Below, piece by piece: positions 1 through 7,686 of a stretch of DNA of 64,000 bases. The translations under genes were made by a program, and so were the position numbers. Below the pieces are notes generated by a model. The model was given only the letters and a program-made list of their open reading frames with translations, had not been told where the DNA came from and made no database searches. Position 1 is the stretch's first letter; every line of letters starts with the position of its first letter. The stretch covers positions 124,001 through 188,000 of the forward strand of contig JBBELK010001259.1 in NCBI GenBank assembly GCA_037783545.1, given 5' to 3'. This DNA comes from Henricia sp. BOLD:AAB3569. Taxonomy: Eukaryota > Echinodermata > Asteroidea > Spinulosida > Echinasteridae.

Positions 1-316
1 TTCTTCGTATAAACATAATGTACGATCAGTTACACTTGTTTAGCACGATGTCCTCTGTTTCTTAGATATTTCCTCTTACTGAATGAACTTCAACAGGAAA
101 TCCGAATTTTAAAATGCAAAACGTGTGTTGTGTGTCATGATAGGTTTTTAAAGTAATATAATGATTTTTATCTTCTTGGATACTTACTTCTTGGATATCA
201 CTTCTGTTATAAATAGAAGCAAGTTGGAACAAATATTTTTGTTGGCTATTGATTCAAAACCATCTTAAAGCCCCTACTCATTGGGAATCTCGAAAATCAG
301 AAATGTTCACAGATTA
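1..316. other. AT-rich unique flank
   Basis: This stretch lies before the first satellite A unit. It is AT-rich, with a short direct repeat of about 12 bases around 'cttcttggata' near 171-197. I see no open reading frame of note, no RNA gene and no transposon terminus. It may be the true edge of the satellite A array, because satellite homology starts abruptly near 'aagtagatcaaaac' at about 316. Confidence 0.5.
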
Positions 317-2054
317 AGTAGATCAAAACAAATTACACTCCTCACAACGACGGGAGTTGAACCCCAAAAGCCTGATCGGGAGTCCGAGTACACATCCACC
401 GTGCCACCTCAGTCGTCTCTGAAATATTTGTTCGGAACTTATATTTAACCTTAGATTGCAAAGAAACATCTCAAATTGAACCAAGTAGATCAACAAAAAA
501 TTACAATCCCTCACAACGACGGGAATTTTAACCCCAATCGCCTGATCGGGAGTCATAGTACACATCCACCGTGCCACCTCAATCGTCTCTGAAAATAAAT
601 GTGTTCGGAACTTATATTTAAACCTTAGGTTGCAATCAAACATCTCGAATTAAACCAAGTAGATCCAAACAAATGACACTGCTCTCAACGACGGGAGTTG
701 AACCCCAATCGCCTGATCGGGAGTCGGGGTACATATCCACCGTGCCACCTCAGTCGTCTATCAAAAATGTGTTCGGAACTTATATTTAAAACTTAGGTTG
801 CAATGAAACATCTCGAATTGAATCAAGTAGATCCAACAAAATTACACTCCTTACAACGACGGGGGTTGAACTCTAACTGCCTGATCGGGAGTCCGAGTAT
901 ACATCCACGGTGCCACCCCAGTCGTCTCTGAAAATTTGTGTTCGGAACTTATATTTAAACCTTAGGTTGCATATTAACATCTCGAATTGAACAAAGTAGA
1001 TCCAAACAAATTACAATCCCTCATAACGACGGGAATTGAACCCCAATCGCCTGATCGGGAGTCGGAGTACACATCCACCGTGCCACCTCAGTCGTCTCTG
1101 AAAAACGATTTGTTCGGAACTTATATTTAACCTTAGATTGCAATGAAACATCTCGAATTGAACCAAGTAGATCCCAAAAAATTACAGTCCCTCACAACGA
1201 CGGGAATTGAACCCCAAACACCTGATCGGGAGTCAGAGTACATATCCACCGTGCCACCTCAGTCGTATCTGATAACAAATGTGTTCGGAACTTATATTTA
1301 AACCTTAGGTTGCAATGAAACATCTCGAATTGAACCAAGTATATCAACAAAAATTACACTCCTCTCAACGACCTGAGTTGAACTCCAAACGCCTGATCGG
1401 GAGTCGGGGTACATATCCACCGTGCCACCTCAGTCGTCTCTTTAAAAATGTGTTCAGAACTTATATTTAAACGTTAGGTTGCAATAAAACATCTCGAATT
1501 GAACCAAGTAGATCCAAAAAAATTACACTCCTCTCAACGACCTGAGTTGAACTCCAAACGCCTGATCGGGAGTCAGAGTACACATCCACCGTGCCACCTC
1601 AGTCGTCTCTTTAAAAATGTGTTCAGAACTTATATTTAAACCTTAGGTTGCAATAAAACATCTCGAATTGAACCAAGTAGATCCAAAACAATTAGACTCC
1701 TCACAACGACGGGAGTTGAACCCCAATCGCCTGATCGGGAGTCAGAGTACACATCCACGGTGCCATCTCAGTCGTCTCAACAAAAAAAAATGTGTTCGGA
1801 ACTTATATTTAAACCTTAGGTTGCAATGAAACATCTCGAATTGAACCAAGTAGATCCAAAAAAATTACACTCCTCTCAACGACGGGAGTTGAACTCCAAA
1901 CGCCTGATCGGGAGTCAGAGTACACATCCACGGTGCCACCTCAGTCGTATCTGAAAACAAATGGGTTCGGAACTTATATTTAAACCTTAGGTTGCAATTT
2001 AACGTCTGGAATTGAACAAAGTAGATCCAAACAAATTACAATCCCTCACAACGA
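317..2054 (-). repeat. Satellite A array, part I (about 170-bp units)
   Basis: About ten tandem units. The anchor 'caacga' occurs at 345, 514, 686, 854, 1024, 1195, 1366, 1535, 1704, 1877 and 2049, giving periods of 168-173 bp. Units differ by substitutions and by the length of an A-run near 'tctgaaaaaa'. On the minus strand each unit contains a tRNA-like segment with A-box and B-box-like motifs (see 14479-14550 for a clean example). The rest of the unit is AT-rich ('cttatatttaaaccttagg'). The array stops at 2054, where the Penelope-like element begins. Short reading frames here are translations of the tRNA-like repeat and are not genes. Confidence 0.93.
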
Positions 2055-2340
2055 GTAAATAGGGGGTTGGTGGCGTTCTCCCATTCAGAGACACATGCGT
2101 TCCGGTTGACTTGTTTTGATTGTTTGAAATAAAATATATTATATAATATTTTTTTTTTTCACAGTTTTATTTGTATCCAGTTTGTACCGTTATACTGGGT
2201 TTTGTTTGTCATTGTTGGTATGGGAATGGGGTGTGGGTGGGTTTTTGCGAGTAAAAGAACGTTTTTCAGTTCCTTTGGATTAAGCAGGAGCTAGCTTTCT
2301 AGGCTTCCGTATGCCCTTCATCAGCTGCGGGTTGGATTCG
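2055..2340 (-). repeat. PLE pseudo-LTR P1 (3' copy)
   Basis: Matches P2-P5 along its length: 'ggttggtggcgttctcccat' near the end, the AT-rich 'aaataaaatatatta' segment, 'gaacgtttttcagttcct', and a hammerhead ribozyme motif. It is clearly more diverged from P2-P5 than those are from each other; for example it has a long T-run at 2150-2159 and other substitutions. It follows the RT stop codon in the sense direction and so is the element's 3' repeat. Confidence 0.8.
2284..2328 (-). ncRNA. Hammerhead ribozyme in P1
   Basis: Minus-strand 45-nt motif. Stem I is GCAG (2328-2325) with CUGC (2287-2284). The conserved core CUGAUGA is at 2324-2318. Stem II is GGGC/GCCU with one G-U pair and an A-A opposition next to the core. 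The GAA of the core follows, then stem III AGC-UA-GCU with a very short loop. The predicted cleavage triplet is CUC, placing the cut between 2288 and 2287. PLE pseudo-LTRs are known to encode hammerhead motifs with a minimal stem III. Compared with P4, stem I changes from GCAA/UUGC to GCAG/CUGC, a compensated pair change that supports the fold. Activity is inferred. Confidence 0.75.
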
Positions 2341-2395
2341 GGAGAAGCCGGGTGACTCGCTTTTTGTTTCCTTGAGCGGAAAGATCCAGCTTTAT

Positions 2396-4689
2396 TTATG
2401 AGGTTATTTGTTCTTCAAGCAGTGAGATAAGGATGTTTAAGGTTTCATCCGGTTCCTGGCTGTTTTCGGCGTAACCTGAATCTGATAGTGGTGGGGGGAG
2501 CCGTTTTCTGTTGTTGGGTAATTTGGCTCGGATCAGTTTTTGTTTTAGGTTTTCCGCTTTTTTGAAAGCAATGAGTGGTGGTTTAGGAAATATTTCCTTT
2601 AGTGGTTCAGAGCTTTCGATTAGGTGCCAGTGTTTGTTTATTGCTTTTTTCAGTTTGTAGTTGTTTATTGCTGGATTGTAGGTTGTGGAGAAAATGAGTG
2701 GGGTTTGCTTTGTTTCGTTTTCCCTTTGTTTGTTGATAAGGTTGGTCCTTCCGGTATGTTGTACCTTTGATGTTGCCGCTTGGATTTCTTCCTCTAGGAG
2801 TAAGTTTCTCTGAGAAATTTTGGACTTTGTTTAGGTAGTTGTTTTCGTTGTTTGTGTTCCTTGCGTATCCGAGGGTTTCTCCGTATATGAATGCTTTGAA
2901 CACGTGGGTTGGGTGGGATGATGTTTTGTTGAGATATTGGTATGTTTCCGTAGGTTTCGTATAGACTTTTGTGTCTAGGATGCCTGATTTACGGAAGCGT
3001 TCTCCTTTGAAGATGGTTAAGTCCAGGGGCCAATTTCATAGAGCTGCTTAAGCATGAAAAATTGCTTAAGCATGAAAAACTTTGCTTGATAAAATGAGGT
3101 TACCGGCAAAAATTTCATGAGATTGTCATGGTAATGAAACAGTCCTCTAACACTGGTCATATGCTACTTCTATCACATAAGGATTTCACTGGTAACGCTC
3201 TCTACTAGGCAAGTGTTTTCTGTGCTTAAGCAAATTGTTGTGCTTAAACACCTCTATGAAATTGGGCCCAGGTAGTTGATTGAGGTTTCTGAAGCCTCGT
3301 ATGTGAATTTGAGGGTTGGGTGCATTTGGTTCATTGTTTCGATGAGTTTTTGGAAATCGTTAATTTTTCCGTCATAGATAACGAGTATGTCATCTCTGTA
3401 GCGCCACCATGTTAGGATATTTTTGGCATCTTTTAGGATTGTTTTCTCCAGTTCATGTAGGGTTATGTCGCAGATTTCAGGGCTTGAAATGGAGCCCATT
3501 GCGCAACCGATTTTTTGGAGGTAGAATTTGTTCCCAAATTGGAAACAGTTTCGGACAAGGATTAATTCCAGAAGTCTCCGGATGTATGTGGTTGGTGGTT
3601 TGGTAACGGCATATTTGTGGTTGGATCGGTTCAAGGTATTGCAGACGCAGTTTATTGCTTCTGTTTGTCTGACGTTTGTGTACATAGATATCACGTCGAT
3701 ACTGGTTATGAGGATATTTTCTGAAAATTGTTTGCCTTCCAATTTACGCAAAATGTCTGCTGTGTCGCGGACATATGTTGGTTGCGTAGTTACGATTGGG
3801 AGAAGGAAATAGTCGATATATTCAGATATCCTGGTTGTGGGGCTTTTACAACCACTGATTATTGGTCTTCCAACAAAGGGTTCCTCCGCGGGTGGGGTTT
3901 TATGTATTTTCGGGAGGAAGTACATGGTTGGGCATTCGCAATTTTGTGGTAGTGGTTTTAGGTATTCGAGCGTGGGTTCGTCTATGTAATTGTTTCTCAT
4001 TTCCGTCAGTACGTTTTGAACCAGGGTTATTGTTTGGGGAGTTACGGTATGTCATGGTCCAATTTAGAGTAATGTATGGAGTCAAGGTGTTTGTTTCCCA
4101 CTTTTAGGTAGTCGGTTCGGTTCATAATGCAGATACCTCTTCCCTTGTCATAGGGTTTGATCACGATTTCTTCGTTTTTCTTAAGGTTCGTTATTGCGGC
4201 TAGTTCTGGTTTGGTCATGTTTGTTGACCGATTTTGTAGTCGGATATGGGCAGTTTCATACTTTGTGGTAGTAACTTTGTGGCTTCCAGATAGGATTCCA
4301 GCGTTGTGCTGGGGGTAGTTGTTATTGGTTGCCATTTTGATGGTGGTTTAAATGGGTGTGCTCGGGATTGTTTTTTGTGCATTAGAAATGACACTCTCAT
4401 TCTTCGGGTGAAAGTTTTGAAATCGCTCAGTATGGATTTTCGTGTTGGTTTAGCAGGTGTAGGTACGAAATTCAATCCTTTGCCCAATGCTATTTTTTCA
4501 ATTTCTGAAAGTTTGGTTTTGGACAGGTTGGTTATGAATTGTTCGCAATTTTCTGCTAAGGATCGTTTGTGTACCCCTTGGGCGTTTGTTTCTTTGGTTC
4601 TACATCCATATGAAAACCGTTTTGATTTTGATTGGGATAGTGATCTCTTTTGTTTTTTTTACATTTTTGTCTAATTTCCTTTTGGCCAT
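2396..4689 (-). pseudogene. PLE reverse transcriptase, frameshifted, no GIY-YIG domain
   Basis: Minus-strand RT of the Penelope-like type, with a likely ATG at 4689-4687 and stop TAA at 2398-2396. Signature motifs in order: an N-terminal GLNFVPTP block (about 4481-4458), IVIKPYDKG (about 4175-4149), FLPKIHK, RPIISGC, SIDVISMYTNV, AMGS..SP, the catalytic YRDD (3400-3389; YxDD in the family), then NYLD, TKVYTKPTETY, and a C-terminal FSTTYNP...LIRAKL block. Reading frame changes occur at a T-run near 4652-4660, between 4215 and 4260, near 4045, and near 2795-2808. A MITE interrupts NYLD. Repaired length would be about 680 codons. The protein ends about 40 residues after LIRAKL. No Cys-rich region or GIY-YIG endonuclease follows, although most animal PLEs carry one there. 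It is either an EN-lacking lineage or a truncation. Confidence 0.9.
3028..3267. mobile_element. 240-bp MITE nested in the PLE RT
   Basis: Terminal inverted repeats of about 28 bp: the left end begins 'ggccaatttcatagagctgc', and the complement of the right end begins 'gcccaatttcatagaggtgt'. The flanks carry a candidate 5-bp duplication CCAGG (3023-3027 and 3268-3272). Removing the element plus one CCAGG restores the NYLD codons of the RT, so the insertion is precise and younger than the PLE. Inside, 'ttgcttaagcatgaaaaa' is partly repeated. There is no coding capacity, so it is a non-autonomous DNA transposon. I cannot assign the superfamily with certainty. Confidence 0.85.
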
Positions 4690-4826
4690 GACCTTTGTTT
4701 TATTTGGTGACGTTATATTTCGGGTGGTAGTATAACGTTTTATTTATTTAGGTGTATAGGCATACAGAAATCTCTTTTTGGAAATTGTGGTGGTCCTGAA
4801 AAGGACCGTTGGTTTTGTTTTATTTG

Positions 4827-5468
4827 TTACTGATCACTGTGCTTTCTTTTTTTGCCTCTGGTTGGTCCACTCGTGAAGAAGGTGTAAAGCTGTTGTGCCG
4901 TTTTGTGGTCTGAGTCTGGGAAGTTGGCGATCGTTTCTTGAGCTGTTCGGTGTGCTGCGGTGACTTTGTCGTCGATATTCTCCAGTTGTTTTTGATATTC
5001 CCTGAGTGTTAGTTCTGCCAACCGGAGTGATGCTTTCCTCTGTAGGTTCTCGAAACGTTCTTTGTAGGTTTCTGAGAATATGAGGGGTTTTGGTTGTTTC
5101 GGTGGCTTTATTTTGATTGTCAGGTAGGGTGGTGCTTGTCCGTCTGATTTACCCTTTGAGAAGAATCTGATTTGTTTAGTGATATGTGTTTTGGCGGTTT
5201 TTATGTTGGATACGTCCTCCGCCAAAAATTTCACTAGTTTGAAACTCTCTTCTGATAGACGGTGTCGCGGTTGTGTGCTGGAGGTTGATGGGCCTGGAGA
5301 GTTGTCAGACTCGCAGGTTAGCTGGAGGAGATCCTCGTCGAAGATCGAGTCGTCCAGGTTTCCTTGCCCGCAGGGGATGCTTGAAACGGATGGCGTTGGG
5401 CTCGGTGGTGATGACGGCAGTTGTTCTTGCTTGGGCTTGCTTCTCTTGGTTTTGCTGAGTTTTGACAT
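4827..5468 (-). CDS. PLE ORF1, predicted coiled-coil basic protein
   Basis: An intact minus-strand ORF of 213 codons. I take the ATG at 5468-5466 because it lies 9 bp inside the end of pseudo-LTR P2; the frame stays open further upstream, but only through repeat sequence. The N-terminus is Lys-rich (MSKLSKTKRSKPKQEQ), then Ser/Pro-rich with an acidic patch (DDSIFDEDLLQL). Residues about 125-185 are charged and look helical or coiled-coil (YKERFENLQRKASLRLAEL, then EYQKQLENIDDKV). The C-terminus is basic (RGKKRKHSDQ), possibly a nuclear signal. The stop is about 138 bp before the RT ATG on the same strand. I recognise no enzyme domain. By position it resembles the accessory first ORF of some retroelements, perhaps an RNA-binding or assembly protein; that role is inference. 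It is intact although the RT is broken. Confidence 0.6.
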   Translation of the reverse strand: MSKLSKTKRSKPKQEQLPSSPPSPTPSVSSIPCGQGNLDDSIFDEDLLQLTCESDNSPGPSTSSTQPRHRLSEESFKLVKFLAEDVSNIKTAKTHITKQIRFFSKGKSDGQAPPYLTIKIKPPKQPKPLIFSETYKERFENLQRKASLRLAELTLREYQKQLENIDDKVTAAHRTAQETIANFPDSDHKTAQQLYTFFTSGPTRGKKRKHSDQ

Positions 5469-5476
5469 TTTGTCAA

Positions 5477-5700
5477 GTAAAGAGGGGGTTGGTGGCGTTC
5501 TCCCATTCAGAGACACATGCGTTCCGGTTGACTTGTTTTGATTGTTTGAAATAAAATATATTATTTTATTCCAAAGTTTATTTGTATCCAATTTGTACCG
5601 TTTTTGCTGGCTTTATTGTACATTGGTGGTGTGGGAGAGTTTCCCCGGTTTTTGGTTGTGCGAGTAAAATAACGTTTTTCAGTTCCTTTAGGTTTAGCAA
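5477..5700 (-). repeat. PLE pseudo-LTR P2 (truncated tandem copy)
   Basis: A 224-bp copy of the pseudo-LTR body from 'gtaaagaggggg' to 'aggtttagcaa'. In the sense direction it begins with TTGCTAAACC and lacks everything 5' of that, including the hammerhead. That start coincides with the base after the predicted ribozyme cleavage site in P4. It lies immediately upstream of ORF1 in the sense direction, so the promoter or leader should be in P2-P4. Confidence 0.85.
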
Positions 5701-5928
5701 TTAAAGAGCGGGTTGGTAGCGTTCTCCCATCCAGAGACACATGCGTTCCGGTTGACTTGTTTTGATTGTTTGAAATAAAATATATTATTTTATTCCAAAG
5801 TTTATTTGTATCCAATTTGTACCGTTTTTGCTGGCTTTATTGTACATTGGTGGTGTGGGAGAGTTTCCGGCCCCGGTTTTTGGTTGTGCGAGTAAAAGAA
5901 CGTTTTTCAGTTCCTTTAGGTTTAGCAA
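5701..5928 (-). repeat. PLE pseudo-LTR P3 (truncated tandem copy)
   Basis: A second tandem copy of 228 bp with the same sense-strand start (TTGCTAAACC) as P2. It is nearly identical to P2, with small differences ('gagcggg' for 'gaggggg', an added 'ggcc' at about 5869, 'ccatcc' for 'ccattc'). Its TTGC start is joined to the end of P4 by 'ctctttaa'. Confidence 0.85.
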
Positions 5929-6224
5929 TTAAAGAGGGGGTTGGTAGCGTTCTCCCATTCAGAGACACATGCGTTCCGGTTGACTTGTTTTGATTGTTTG
6001 AAATAAAATATATTATTTTATTCCAAAGTTTATTTGTATCCAATTTGTACCGTTTTTGCTGGGTTTATTGTACATTGGTGGTGTGGGAGAGTTTCCCCGG
6101 TTTTTGGTTGTGCGATTAAAAGAACGTTTTTCAGTTCCTTTAGGTTTAGCAAGAGCTAGCTTTCTGGGCTTCCGTCTGCCCTTCATCAGTTGCGGGTGGA
6201 TTCAAAATGAATCGGATTACCTCG
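5929..6224 (-). repeat. PLE pseudo-LTR P4 (full-length, with ribozyme)
   Basis: The most 5' of the three tandem repeats in the sense direction. It contains the same body as P2 and P3 plus a further 72 bp holding the hammerhead and 'gtggattcaaaatgaatcgg'. The whole of it is repeated in inverted orientation at 7387-7686 (P5). Confidence 0.85.
6149..6193 (-). ncRNA. Hammerhead ribozyme in P4
   Basis: Minus-strand 45-nt motif. Stem I is GCAA (6193-6190) with UUGC (6152-6149). The core CUGAUGA is at 6189-6183. Stem II is GGGC/GCCC around an 8-nt loop, flanked by an A-A opposition. The core GAA is followed by stem III AGC-UA-GCU and cleavage triplet CUC. The predicted cut lies between 6153 and 6152, leaving a 5' end UUGCUAAACC. 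That is the sequence with which P2 and P3 begin. All canonical core bases are present; catalysis is inferred. Confidence 0.8.
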
Positions 6225-7386
6225 AGTATTCCGGGTGTTTAGCACGAGAAATACCGAATCTTCAGGTTGCATCGTTCTCAGATCCGAGATACCCACGGGT
6301 TTCCACCACTGACTTGACCATCTCGTATCCACCCCATTGGAGTAAACGTGTACACAAAATCCCCAAAATATAAACTGTGGAAATAAAAAATAAACAAAAT
6401 AACACAACACATCGGTAAAACTCCAACTATAAAGGACCACAACACACTGCATTTTACTCGATTGTAACTGCAAATACCCGGAAAAGGTCTTTTTCCACAA
6501 AAAAGAAACACAATCCGATGATAAATTTCATCCTTTGGATCAGGATTTTCCTCGCTGCTGAACACGAACGCTCATTGAACAACGGAACCAACCCATGGGA
6601 GGTCAGGCAGAGCAGGATGCATCCACAACGCATAAAATAGCCCAACCAGGCCATTTAACTGCAACAATGACGTGATCAAAACGCACGGGGCGTATCAAGC
6701 CAGCAAAGTGTCTGAACTTAACTGTATACACAACAGACACATCACCAACTTGATATGACAGCCCTTATACCAACTAAAAGCAGAAAACGCGCAAAAGAAG
6801 CGCAAAAAATAGATCTTTAAATTTAAAACATGAAACAAACACCTTGACCAAAACTATACCCAATATATGTCAAGGCTAAACAAAACTCAAATAAACTAAG
6901 AGAGCACTAAACTTCGAAAAAAGCAATGGATGCGAACGCAAACTGAAAAACCCCAACGAGAAACAACCTGTGAACAACTACCAACCTATCCAAAGCAAAT
7001 CTTTCAGAAACTGAAAAATATACCGCTTTGGGTAAACTACTAAGTTTTTGTTCCGACAATTGCTAAAACATTGGGAAAATCTACGAGCGGTAGACAACTT
7101 TAAAACACCCAAAAATGAGAGTGGCCAATATGTTAAACACGCAAAAATATTTTCTAACACCAAACGGCGACAAAAAGAAAGCATGCCGGCACACGCCTAA
7201 ATAAGCCAACGGATATCAAAATAATGAAAGGACACTTTAAAATAACAAAACGCCACTCAGTGTTAATACCCAAACAATACCAGTAACAAACCAGAACTAT
7301 AAAAAGAGCAGTCACTGAACACAAAACAATCCTGATCTAACTAAACAAAAAAGCTGGTTCTATCGCTCTCAAGATTGACCCAAATG
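6225..7386. other. Spacer between inverted pseudo-LTRs
   Basis: About 1.16 kb of AT-rich, A-biased (plus strand) sequence flanked by the inverted copies P4 and P5. Only short, unconvincing reading frames are present. I recognise no transposon termini, RNA gene or protein motif. It could be non-coding 5' sequence of a second, oppositely oriented PLE copy, or captured host DNA. Confidence 0.45.
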
Positions 7387-7686
7387 CGAGGTAATCCGAT
7401 TCATTTTGAATCCACCCGCAACTGCATGATGAAGGGCAGACGGAAGCCCAGAAAGCTAGCTCTTGCTAAACCTAAAGGAACTGAAAAACGTTCTTTTACT
7501 CGCACAACCAAAAACCGGGGAAACTCTCCCACACCACCAATGTGCAATAACCCCAGCAAAAACGGTACAAATTGGATACAAATAAACTTTGGAATAAAAT
7601 AATATATTTTATTTCAAACAATCAAAACAAGTCAACCGGAACGCATGTGTCTCTGAATGGGAGAACGCCACCAACCCCCTCTTTAC
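7387..7686 (+). repeat. PLE pseudo-LTR P5 (inverted copy)
   Basis: Reverse complement of P4 over about 300 bp, forming the right end of the element. The ribozyme at 7418-7466 keeps stems I-III but has a 4-base insertion that breaks the CUGAUGA core ('actgcatgatgaa'). Its outer end 'ctctttac' adjoins satellite A at 7687. Confidence 0.85.
7418..7466 (+). pseudogene. Disrupted hammerhead ribozyme in P5
   Basis: Same stems as the P4 ribozyme (GCAA 7418-7421, UUGC 7463-7466, GGGC/GCCC, AGC/GCT). A 4-bp insertion splits the invariant core, reading CTGCATGATGA in place of CTGATGA. It is predicted to be inactive. Confidence 0.75.

Larger units (their letters stand above)
2055..7686 (-). mobile_element. 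Composite Penelope-like retroelement (PLE)
   Basis: A 5.6-kb insertion in satellite A. The outermost ends are inverted copies of one another ('gtaaa(t/g)aggggg' at 2055 and its complement ending at 7686). Minus-strand order: inverted pseudo-LTR P5, 1.16-kb spacer, pseudo-LTRs P4, P3 and P2 in tandem, ORF1, reverse-transcriptase ORF, pseudo-LTR P1. Direct, tandem, partly truncated and inverted pseudo-LTRs are a known peculiarity of PLEs. The RT has the PLE signature motifs. No target-site duplication is visible. The left flank stops at 'caacga' and the right flank resumes at 'gtctcttt', so about 72 bp of the satellite unit (its tRNA-like part) is missing at the insertion. Frameshifts and a nested MITE show that this copy is dead. 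Confidence 0.88.

Noticed and set aside
3409-4107. Plus-strand frames opposite the RT gene
   Set aside because: They are antisense shadows of the minus-strand RT, which carries the conserved motifs.
5561-6043. Frames of 68-84 codons starting MDTNKLWNK in the pseudo-LTRs
   Set aside because: They are repeated translations of the pseudo-LTR using TTG starts; ORF1 has its own ATG just downstream of P2.
6186-6654. Minus-strand frames of 66-105 codons in the PLE spacer
   Set aside because: Overlapping frames with no recognisable motif; they partly run into the pseudo-LTR.
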